Program-made: the position numbers and the translations under genes | Assembly: GCF_007830255.1 (NCBI RefSeq) | Contig: NZ_VLKG01000002.1 | Span: 1-64,000, forward strand | Source: Azomonas agilis | Lineage (GTDB): Bacteria; Pseudomonadota; Gammaproteobacteria; Pseudomonadales; Pseudomonadaceae | Direction of reading: 5' to 3' | Length of the DNA stretch: 64,000 bases | Shown here: piece by piece, positions 57,268 to 64,000 of the stretch | Layout of the letters: each line of letters begins with the position of its first letter | Position numbering within the stretch: position 1 is the stretch's first letter | Notes under the pieces: generated by a model | What the model was told of the DNA's origin: nothing | The model's database searches: none | The model's input: only the letters and a program-made list of their open reading frames with translations

Positions 57268-57903
57268 GTGTGGGAATTGATTGAGGCAGGCGGCTGGCTG
57301 ATGTGGCCGATTTTGCTGTGTTCTGTGGTAGCCAGCGGCATAATTTTAGAGCGTTTGTGGACGTTACGAACTCGGCGGGTAGCACCCCCTAATTTACTGG
57401 GTGTTGCGTGGGGGCTGGTGCAGGAGAAGCGCTTAAATAATCGTGCGTTGAAAGAATTGCACAGTAACTCACCTTTAGGTGAGTTGTTTGCAGTGGGTTT
57501 GGCCAATGCCCGTCATGGCCGTGAGGTAATGAAAGAATGCCTAGAAGAAACAGGCGCTCGGATTGTTCACGACTTGGAGCGTTACCTCAATGCGTTAGGT
57601 ACTATCGCTGCTACTGCGCCCTTATTAGGGTTGTTGGGCACAGTTTTGGGAATGATTGAGATTTTTAGCTCCTTTATGGGGACATCAGGTGCAGCTAACC
57701 CAGCCGTACTGGCCGGTGGTATTGCTAAGGCTTTAATCACTACCGCCGCCGGTTTAATCGTGGCTATTCCTGCCTTGTTTTTTCATCGTTACCTGCAACG
57801 TCGGGTGGATGAGCTGGTCGTGGGTATGGAGCAAGAAGCCATTCGCTTAGTCGAGATGGTTCAGGGTGATCGTGAAGTCAATCTGGATGAGGGCAAAGCG
57901 TGA
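57268..57903 (+). CDS. ExbB/TolQ/MotA family proton channel protein
   Basis: A 211-residue three-helix inner membrane protein that, with the next gene, forms a proton-driven motor of the ExbB-ExbD/TolQ-TolR type. The family block IAATAPLLGLLGTVLGMIEI and AKALITTAAGLIVAIPALFF are clear. The start is GTG 57268 with AGGAGGT upstream. The energised partner is not coded here; in Pseudomonas this copy lies beside lpxK as well. Confidence 0.93.
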   Translation: MWELIEAGGWLMWPILLCSVVASGIILERLWTLRTRRVAPPNLLGVAWGLVQEKRLNNRALKELHSNSPLGELFAVGLANARHGREVMKECLEETGARIVHDLERYLNALGTIAATAPLLGLLGTVLGMIEIFSSFMGTSGAANPAVLAGGIAKALITTAAGLIVAIPALFFHRYLQRRVDELVVGMEQEAIRLVEMVQGDREVNLDEGKA

Positions 57904-58325
57904 AGTTCCGACGTAAGCCACGGGAAAACGTGGAAATTAATCTGGTTTCCCTGATGGATGTCGTCTTCATCCTATTACTGTTTTTTGTTGTCACCACCAC
58001 CTTTACCCGTGAGACACAGCTTAAGGTTGATTTGCCGGAGGCCGTCAGTGGTACCCCATCGGAGTCATCAGCCGAGCGTAAGCAGTTGGAAATCGTGATT
58101 GATGTAACGGGAAACTTTTCTCTAAATGGCCAAGCCCTAGTTCGGAATGATCTGGACACCCTAATGGCCGCTTTAGAAAAGGAATCTGGGGGGGATAACA
58201 GTCTGCCGGTAATGATCAGCGCTGATGGACAGGCTCCGCACCAATCCGTTGTGATGGCGATGGATGCGGCAGGCAAGCTGGGTTTTTCACGTCTCAGCAT
58301 CGCTACCTTAGAGGCCGCTCCCTGA
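57900..58325 (+). CDS. ExbD/TolR family protein
   Basis: A 141-residue protein with a single N-terminal helix, [20 protein letters not shown], with the conserved Asp in MDVVF, and a periplasmic domain. GTG 57900 overlaps the exbB-like stop by 4 bp. Its stop overlaps lpxK by 1 bp, so the whole run is coupled. Confidence 0.93.
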   Translation: MKFRRKPRENVEINLVSLMDVVFILLLFFVVTTTFTRETQLKVDLPEAVSGTPSESSAERKQLEIVIDVTGNFSLNGQALVRNDLDTLMAALEKESGGDNSLPVMISADGQAPHQSVVMAMDAAGKLGFSRLSIATLEAAP

Positions 58326-59335
58326 TGTCTTTGGCCCGTTGGATGCAAAAGGCTTGGTATCAAGGGCATCCCTTGATGCGCAGCTTAGCGCCCTTAGCAA
58401 GCTTATACCAATGGGTTGTGGTGCGTCGTCGCCAGCGCTTCTTGAGTGGGCAAAGTCCCTGTTATCGCGCTCCGGTGCCTGTGTTAGTGGTGGGGAATAT
58501 TACCCTCGGTGGCACGGGTAAAACGCCGCTGATTCTGTGGCTGATTGAGCACTTACGGGCTCGTGGGCTGCGGGTTGGGGTGGTTAGCCGAGGGTATGGA
58601 GCCAAGCCGCCTAGCCTGCCGTGGCTTGTTCAGGCTGGGCAAGCGGCGCAGGTGTGTGGCGATGAGCCTCTGTTGATCGTTGAGCGCACCGGCGTGCCCT
58701 TGATGATTGACCCTCAGCGTCCTAGGGCTGTTGCCGCACTCTTAGCCCAGGAGCCGTTGGATATTGTGCTATCCGACGATGGGCTTCAGCACTATGCTCT
58801 AGGGCGCGATCTGGAATTGGTGCTGATGGATGAGCGCGGGCTGGGCAATGGTCGTTGCTTGCCTGCTGGGCCTCTACGAGAGCCGGCTGAGCGTTTACAG
58901 AAGGTGGATGCCGTGCTTTGCAACGGCGCTACAGAAGACACCTTAGAAGGTTTTGCCCTGCAGTTAGTGGCGCAGGATTTGGTGCAGCTCACGACAGGCC
59001 AGCGTTTTGCCCTAGAACACTTTCCAGCGGGGCAGACCCTGCATGCGGTGGCTGGGATTGGGAATCCAGCACGGTTTTTTGCCACGATTCGGCAATTGCG
59101 TTGGCATCCGATAGAGCATCCTTTTCCTGACCATGCTCGGTACCGGCCTCAGGATTTTAACTTTCAATCGGCCCATCCTGTGCTGATGACCGAAAAAGAT
59201 GCCGTGAAATGCCAGAGTTTTGCCCAGCCAGACTGGTATTATATACGCGTACAGGCGCAGCCTTCCCCAGCATTTGTCCAGTGGCTTAATCAGCGGCTGG
59301 ATACTCTGATTGTTCAATCATCCACACCTAGCTGA
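58325..59335 (+). CDS. lpxK: Tetraacyldisaccharide 4'-kinase
   Basis: LpxK adds the 4' phosphate to the lipid A disaccharide. The 336-residue membrane-associated kinase has the P-loop [22 protein letters not shown], the [11 protein letters not shown] region with catalytic Asp, and DAVKCQSFA near the end. TGATG overlaps exbD. Confidence 0.96.
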   Translation: MSLARWMQKAWYQGHPLMRSLAPLASLYQWVVVRRRQRFLSGQSPCYRAPVPVLVVGNITLGGTGKTPLILWLIEHLRARGLRVGVVSRGYGAKPPSLPWLVQAGQAAQVCGDEPLLIVERTGVPLMIDPQRPRAVAALLAQEPLDIVLSDDGLQHYALGRDLELVLMDERGLGNGRCLPAGPLREPAERLQKVDAVLCNGATEDTLEGFALQLVAQDLVQLTTGQRFALEHFPAGQTLHAVAGIGNPARFFATIRQLRWHPIEHPFPDHARYRPQDFNFQSAHPVLMTEKDAVKCQSFAQPDWYYIRVQAQPSPAFVQWLNQRLDTLIVQSSTPS

Positions 59336-59355
59336 ACAGGTGGCTTAGAGGTTGT

Positions 59356-59541
59356 ATGGATAGCAAACTGCTCGATATTTTGGCCTGTCCCTTGTGTAAA
59401 GGCCCTTTAATTCTGACTTCGGATAAAACCGAGTTGGTGTGCAAGCACGATGCACTGGCCTATCCCATTCGTGAGGGTATCCCGGTGATGCTGGAAACAG
59501 AAGCCCGTACGCTGACGGTTGATGAGCGCTTGGATAAATGA
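59356..59541 (+). CDS. ycaR: Trm112-family protein YcaR
   Basis: A 61-residue zinc-ribbon-like protein with [13 protein letters not shown] and the C-terminal [14 protein letters not shown]. It lies between lpxK and kdsB as in most gammaproteobacteria; its exact role is not known. Only the first Cys pair (CPLC) and one more Cys (LVCKHD) are present. Confidence 0.93.
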   Translation: MDSKLLDILACPLCKGPLILTSDKTELVCKHDALAYPIREGIPVMLETEARTLTVDERLDK

Positions 59542-60305
59542 GCACGCCCTACAGTGTGGTCATTCCTGCACGCTACGCCTCTACGCGTTTACCAGGCAAG
59601 CCGCTGCTGGAGATTGCAGGCTTACCTATGATCCAGCACGTTTGGGCGCAGGCTCGGCACAGTAGTGCGCAACAGGTGGTCATTGCTACGGATGATCCGC
59701 GTATTTTCGAGGTATGCCAAGGCTTCGGCGCTGAGGTTTTGATGACACGGCCTGAGCATGAGTCGGGTACGGATCGTTTAGCCGAGGTGGTGGCGCAGTT
59801 GGGATTAACTCCTGAGCGCATTGTGGTCAATGTGCAGGGAGATGAACCCTTAATTCCTCCTGCGGTGATTGACCAAGTCGCTGCTAATTTGGCAGCCCAT
59901 CCTCAAGCGGCTATGGCGACCTTAGCCGAACCTTTGAGCACGGCGGAGGCGCTGTTTAACCCCAATGTAGTGAAGGTAATCAGCAATCAGCAAGGCATGG
60001 CCCTAACCTTTAGCCGTGCTCCCTTGCCTTGGGCGCGGGATGCTTTTGCTCAGGCTCCGAATCAAATGCCGGCTGATGTTCCTTACCGGCGGCATATCGG
60101 CATTTACGCCTATCGTGTCGGTTTTTTAGCCGACTTCGTTTCTTGGGGGCCGTGTGCCTTAGAGCAGACTGAGCGTTTGGAGCAACTACGGGCACTATGG
60201 CACGGTTGTTTGATCCATGTGGCGGATGCCTGTACCCCCATCCTTGCCGGTGTGGATACCCTTGAGGATTTGGAGCGAGTACGCCGTTTATTGGAGGCTC
60301 GTTAA
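59538..60305 (+). CDS. kdsB: CMP-Kdo synthetase (3-deoxy-manno-octulosonate cytidylyltransferase)
   Basis: KdsB activates Kdo for addition to lipid A. The 255-residue nucleotidyltransferase has [28 protein letters not shown] and RHIGIYAYR. It overlaps ycaR by 4 bp (ATGA). Confidence 0.96.
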   Translation: MSTPYSVVIPARYASTRLPGKPLLEIAGLPMIQHVWAQARHSSAQQVVIATDDPRIFEVCQGFGAEVLMTRPEHESGTDRLAEVVAQLGLTPERIVVNVQGDEPLIPPAVIDQVAANLAAHPQAAMATLAEPLSTAEALFNPNVVKVISNQQGMALTFSRAPLPWARDAFAQAPNQMPADVPYRRHIGIYAYRVGFLADFVSWGPCALEQTERLEQLRALWHGCLIHVADACTPILAGVDTLEDLERVRRLLEAR

Positions 60306-60308
60306 TTC

Positions 60309-60773
60309 ATGCGCATCTTATTTGTGTGTCTGGGCAATATTTGTCGCTCACCCAGTGCTGAGGCGGTGATGCGCCATTACCTGCAACAAGCCGGTTTAGC
60401 CGAGCGTGTTCACCTCGATTCAGCAGGAACGGGGGATTGGCACATTGGTAAAGCGCCGGATGCACGAGCCCGCAGAGCGGGGCAGCAGCGTGGCTACGAT
60501 TTAGACAGTCTAAGAGCACGCCAAGTGACTTCCAGTGATTTTCAGCAATTTGATTTAATTTTGGCGATGGATCGCAGCAACTTGACTGATTTAGAGCGCT
60601 TGCGTCCTGCTTTGGCATCGGCAGAGCTGGACTTATTTTTACAGCGCTATCAGTTAGCTCCGGCTGAAGTCCCTGATCCCTACTACGGTGGGCCTGAAGG
60701 CTTTGAGCAGGTTTTGGATTTACTGGAGCAAGGATGCGAGGCCTTGACGCAAGAAATCAGAGGACGACTGTGA
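60309..60773 (+). CDS. Low-molecular-weight protein tyrosine phosphatase
   Basis: A 154-residue phosphatase with the CX5R loop VCLGNICRSPSAEAV and the general-acid DPYYGG. It is coupled with kdsB (3 bp apart) and murB (GTGA overlap). Targets in this block are not known; relatives act on tyrosine kinases or sugar polymers. Confidence 0.93.
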   Translation: MRILFVCLGNICRSPSAEAVMRHYLQQAGLAERVHLDSAGTGDWHIGKAPDARARRAGQQRGYDLDSLRARQVTSSDFQQFDLILAMDRSNLTDLERLRPALASAELDLFLQRYQLAPAEVPDPYYGGPEGFEQVLDLLEQGCEALTQEIRGRL

Positions 60774-61789
60774 CCTTAGTAGTGCGTGAGCAGGTTGATC
60801 TGCGCCCCTATAACAGCTTTGCCTTGGCGGTGCGGGCGCGTTGGTTCGCTGAGCTAACCACGGATGAGCAGGCTATTGAGGCACTAAATATCAGCCAAAC
60901 CTTGGATCGTCCTATCCGTGTATTAGGCGGTGGTAGTAATGTGCTTCTAACCTCTGATTTAGAGGCTTTAGTGCTGCATGTACGCACTCAAGGGATACGC
61001 ATCCTCTCGGATGATGGGGCGCAGGTGATCCTAGAAGCTGAAGCCGGAGAGCTTTGGCAGGATGTGGTGCAGTATTCGTTGCAGCAAGGCTTGAGTGGGC
61101 TGGAAAACCTAAGTCTGATTCCGGGCACAGCAGGGGCCGCGCCCGTGCAAAATATCGGAGCTTATGGCGTAGAGCTGCGCGATGTCTGTGCAGGGCTGAC
61201 GGCACTGGATTGCTATAGCGGGCAGCTTAAGGACTTTACCCCAGAAGACTGTGCTTTTGCCTATCGCGACAGCCGGTTTAAGCGAGAGGCCGGGCGGTGG
61301 TTGGTGTTGCGTGTGCGATTTTGTTTATCGCGCTATGCCCCTTTACATCTTGAGTACGGGCTAATCCGCCAACGCCTGCACGAGCAAGGCTGCACTGAGC
61401 CAACGGCGGCGGCGGTAAGTGCGGTGGTCTGTGCCATTCGCCAAGAAAAGCTCCCTGATCCCAAAATATTAGGTAATGCTGGAAGTTTTTTTAAAAATCC
61501 CGTTATTTCGGAGCAGCAAGCCCAGAGTTTGCGCGCTGCTTACCCTAATTTAGTGGCTTATCCTCAAGCTCATGGACAGGTCAAGCTGGCGGCTGCTTGG
61601 TTGATTGATCAAGCAGGATGGAAAGGATTTCGTGAAGGAGATGCAGGGGTGCATCGTCTACAGGCTTTGGTGCTGGTTAACTACGGTCAGGCTACGGGGG
61701 CACAAATCCTAGATTTGGCTCGACGTATCCAAGAGGATGTCGTCGAGCGCTTTGGGGTGTTGTTAGAGATGGAGCCTGTTCTCTTTTAG
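60770..61789 (+). CDS. murB: UDP-N-acetylenolpyruvoylglucosamine reductase
   Basis: MurB reduces the enolpyruvyl group to form UDP-MurNAc. The 339-residue FAD enzyme of type I has VLGGGSNVLL, IPGTAGAAPVQNIGAYG, CAFAYRDSRFK and the catalytic Ser in NAGSFFKNPV. The start is GTG 60770, overlapping the phosphatase stop; the frame to 60734 is rejected. Its stop abuts the convergent gene's stop with no gap. Confidence 0.96.
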   Translation: MTLVVREQVDLRPYNSFALAVRARWFAELTTDEQAIEALNISQTLDRPIRVLGGGSNVLLTSDLEALVLHVRTQGIRILSDDGAQVILEAEAGELWQDVVQYSLQQGLSGLENLSLIPGTAGAAPVQNIGAYGVELRDVCAGLTALDCYSGQLKDFTPEDCAFAYRDSRFKREAGRWLVLRVRFCLSRYAPLHLEYGLIRQRLHEQGCTEPTAAAVSAVVCAIRQEKLPDPKILGNAGSFFKNPVISEQQAQSLRAAYPNLVAYPQAHGQVKLAAAWLIDQAGWKGFREGDAGVHRLQALVLVNYGQATGAQILDLARRIQEDVVERFGVLLEMEPVLF

Positions 61790-63409
61790 TTAGGCCCAAC
61801 TCTGTGCTTTAGGGTCAGGGTCGAAGCTGTCCGCCCGAGCCATATTCCAAACCTTGGCGTAGAACTCATCACCCGGATCATCCCGCAGTAGAGCTCCGGG
61901 CTCTAAGAAGGTGTGAATCTGCGACAGCAGCTTAATCTCTGTGGTCGAGGTTCGGCGTGCTAAATGGCGGGCGGTGAGTTGATAGGGATACTCCAAGCCC
62001 GCCGCCGCCAGCAGCTCAGATAAGGCTTTTAGCGTGTTGCGATGGAAGTTGTGTACGCGCTCTGCCTTATCGGGAACCACTAGGGCGTGTTGGCGTAGGG
62101 GATCTTGGGTGGCAATGCCGGTGGGGCAGCGGTTGGTGTGACAGCTCTGTGATTGAATGCAGCCGAGGGCAAACATAAAGCCACGGGCCGCATTGACCCA
62201 GTCAGCCCCTAAAGCCAAGACACTGGCAATATCAAAAGCGCTGATGATTTTGCCGCTGGCCCCGATACGGATGTGTTGCCGCAAGTTAGTTCCCACCAGC
62301 GTGTTATGTACCAGCAATAAGCCTTCGCGCAGGGGAAGGCCAATATGGTTGGTAAACTCAGGCGGCGCGGCTCCAGTACCTCCTTCCTTGCCATCCACCA
62401 CGATAAAGTCGGGGTAAATGCCAGTGTGCAGCATGGCCTTAACAATGGCCATAAACTCCCAAGGATGGCCGACACAGAGTTTAAAACCCACCGGCTTACC
62501 TTGGCTGAGCTTACGCAGTTGGACAATAAAATCCAGCAGCTCTAAAGGAGTGGCAAAGGTACTGTGGCATGAAGGAGAAACGCAGTCCCGATCCATAGGA
62601 ACCCCGCGTGTGACTGCGATTTCGGGGGTAATCTTATGTTTGGGGAGAATGCCACCGTGTCCCGGTTTTGCACCCTGACTGAGTTTAATCTCAATCATCT
62701 TCACCTGAGGCAACTGGGCTTGTTGTGCAAAGCGCTCAGGGTCAAAGCGGCCTTGGCCATCCCGACAGCCAAAATAGCCAGTACCCAGTTCCCAAATCAG
62801 ATCGCCTCCTTCTTGGCGATGGTAAATACTGATGCTGCCCTCTCCAGTATCGTGGGCAAATCCCCCCATACGAGCGCCTCGGTTGAGAGAGCGAATAGCG
62901 TTGGCACTTAAAGAGCCAAAGCTCATGGCCGAAATGTTAAACAGCGAAGACGAGTAAGGCTGAGTACACTGAGGCCCACCGATGTTGACCCGAAACCCTG
63001 AAGGATCTGTGGGTTTTTTGGGAATAACAGCATGTCCAATCAATTCAAAACCGTGGCCGTACACATCCAGCAAGGTTCCGAAAGGCTTGTCTGCATCTTC
63101 GTTTTTAGCCCGAGCATAGACTAAAGCCCGTTGGTTTTTGGAGAAGGGTAGCTTTTCAATATCGCCTTCAATCAAATACTGGCGAATCTCAGGGCGTATG
63201 GACTGAATAAGGTAACGGAGATTACCCAATACAGGGTAATTACGCCGGATGGCGCGCTGTGTCTGGAGTAAATCCAGAATACCGATGAAGGTCAAAGCAG
63301 CACAGGGCAAGGTGATGAACCAGAGCTGCTGTACCCAGGGTAGGGTGCCCAAGGTGAGAATAATACAGCCGATAAAGAAGGCATAACGGCTGAATATGGA
63401 AAAGTCCAT
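61790..63409 (-). CDS. FMN-binding glutamate synthase-family protein
   Basis: A 539-residue protein with two N-terminal membrane helices (about 8-45) and a glutamate synthase FMN/Fe-S-type barrel: FNISAMSFGSLSANAIRSL, EIKLSQGAKPGHGGILP, DGKEGGTGAAPPEF, GASGKIISAFDIA and the Cys-rich QSQSCHTNRCPTGIAT. Similar stand-alone proteins are annotated as glutamate synthases, but the amidotransferase half is missing, so true activity is uncertain. It ends exactly where murB ends. Confidence 0.9.
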   Translation of the reverse strand: MDFSIFSRYAFFIGCIILTLGTLPWVQQLWFITLPCAALTFIGILDLLQTQRAIRRNYPVLGNLRYLIQSIRPEIRQYLIEGDIEKLPFSKNQRALVYARAKNEDADKPFGTLLDVYGHGFELIGHAVIPKKPTDPSGFRVNIGGPQCTQPYSSSLFNISAMSFGSLSANAIRSLNRGARMGGFAHDTGEGSISIYHRQEGGDLIWELGTGYFGCRDGQGRFDPERFAQQAQLPQVKMIEIKLSQGAKPGHGGILPKHKITPEIAVTRGVPMDRDCVSPSCHSTFATPLELLDFIVQLRKLSQGKPVGFKLCVGHPWEFMAIVKAMLHTGIYPDFIVVDGKEGGTGAAPPEFTNHIGLPLREGLLLVHNTLVGTNLRQHIRIGASGKIISAFDIASVLALGADWVNAARGFMFALGCIQSQSCHTNRCPTGIATQDPLRQHALVVPDKAERVHNFHRNTLKALSELLAAAGLEYPYQLTARHLARRTSTTEIKLLSQIHTFLEPGALLRDDPGDEFYAKVWNMARADSFDPDPKAQSWA

Positions 63410-63518
63410 GATAAGTCCCGGTTCCGATCGTCGAAATCGGGTTTAACTATTATGCCAACGCCATCACATTGCAAGCCTAGGTTGGGCTGAAGTATTGAGG
63501 GGCTTGGAAACAGCACAA

Positions 63519-63548
63519 AAGAAAAGGATGCTAAAGCATCCTTTTCTT
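63519..63548 (-). terminator. Terminator of rne
   Basis: AAGAAAAGGATGC and GCATCCTTTTCTT form a perfect 13-bp stem around TAAA; on the minus strand TTTTCTTTTG closes it. It is 23 bp past the rne stop. Confidence 0.88.
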
Positions 63549-63570
63549 GGGTTGGGCTTAGTATAAAGGC

Positions 63571-64000
63571 TTAGGATTCATTGGGTTGTGGATTGCTGGA
63601 CTCGGCTTCTGACTCCTGCGGTTGGGGCGCAACGGAGTCTGCGGCCTTGTGCTTATGGCCATGACTCCGTTCCCGACGTGGACGAGCAGGTGCTTCTGTA
63701 GCCGTCGAACTAGGCGTGGATGCTGCTTCAGGAGCCTCAGTTGTTGAGGTTTTTCCATCCAATACTTCTATAGGACGTACTTGAGCGGCTTCTTGTGCTT
63801 GAGGTACCTGTGCCAGTAAGCGTTTTAGCTCGGCCTCAATGCTGTTCGAGTCTTCTTGAGTGCTAGGAGTTTCTGTCTCCGGCTCTGGAGTGGTTTGTTG
63901 CACAACTGAAGCAGGGACTGGCTCTGGTTCGGTTGTAGCAAACTCCACAGGGGCTTCCACCAATGCGGGTATCACCTCTGTGGGGGCTGGAGGTTCAATG
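63571..64000 (-). CDS. rne: Ribonuclease E C-terminal tail (partial, 5' end outside window)
   Basis: An open frame to the window edge, coding an acidic, Pro-, Glu- and Ala-rich region with an Arg/His/Lys cluster (RPRRERSHGHKHK) and a charged end. This disordered composition fits the RNase E C-terminal half, which holds RNA-binding and degradosome sites. Position next to murB is the Pseudomonas rne locus. The catalytic half is outside, so the identity rests on context. Confidence 0.65.
   Translation of the reverse strand, partial: IEPPAPTEVIPALVEAPVEFATTEPEPVPASVVQQTTPEPETETPSTQEDSNSIEAELKRLLAQVPQAQEAAQVRPIEVLDGKTSTTEAPEAASTPSSTATEAPARPRRERSHGHKHKAADSVAPQPQESEAESSNPQPNES

Overview
The window is chromosomal DNA of a gammaproteobacterium. 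Its housekeeping gene order matches the Pseudomonas lineage: queA-tgt-yajC-secD-secF-suhB-trmJ, ffh, rpsP-rimM-trmD-rplS, xerD-dsbC-hom-thrC, rnt-pyrC-motY-argG-gloA, nth-rnfB-metG-mrp and comEC-exbB-exbD-lpxK-ycaR-kdsB-ptp-murB-rne. Base composition is only moderately GC-rich, judged by eye, so a lower-GC member or relative of the Pseudomonadaceae is more likely than a classic high-GC Pseudomonas. The genus cannot be fixed from this sequence.

Layout. 1-5404 is the right part of an integrative island inserted at the 3' end of a tRNA-Leu(CAA) gene: a P4-type tyrosine integrase, an AlpA-like regulator, a coiled-coil protein of unknown function, a BrnT/BrnA toxin-antitoxin pair with a DUF2442-HTH neighbour, and a tightly overlapping operon of four unknown small genes. 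The leader of that operon looks like a P4/C4-type antisense-RNA immunity switch. 5602-20786 is core: tRNA queuosine modification, Sec translocase accessory subunits, SuhB, TrmJ, a Nudix hydrolase, a gamma-carbonic-anhydrase-like protein, PurT, a CcsA-like protein, SRP54, the rpsP operon and XerD.

20849-32810 is the dsbC-hom-thrC neighbourhood. Between dsbC and hom it carries an exported esterase, a 2006-residue secreted RCC1-like/RTX repeat protein and a decayed TnpB element. 32868-37422 is an accessory phosphonate module: a GntR/FCD regulator divergent from a PhnD-C-E type ABC transporter and phosphonoacetate hydrolase PhnA, so uptake and C-P bond cleavage of phosphonoacetate are encoded together.

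37493-47603 returns to core genes: RNase T, dihydroorotase, the flagellar protein MotY, ArgG, GloA, endonuclease III, a short RnfB-like ferredoxin, MetG and Mrp. 47615-54735 holds two c-di-GMP-type multidomain proteins flanking a methionine aminotransferase and omega-amidase pair. 54983-61789 is a compact operon for DNA uptake (ComEC), a proton-driven ExbB/ExbD pair, and lipid A, Kdo and peptidoglycan precursor synthesis. 61790-63409 is an FMN-dependent glutamate-synthase-like protein, and the window ends inside the C-terminal tail of a probable RNase E.

The most unusual items are the C4/P4-like switch and its four-gene operon, the giant RCC1-like/RTX protein with a recent 120-residue internal duplication, the phosphonoacetate module with a dyad placed between its -35 and -10 boxes, the RnfB-like protein without its usual N-terminal domain, and several strong intergenic stem-loops that lack U-tracts.
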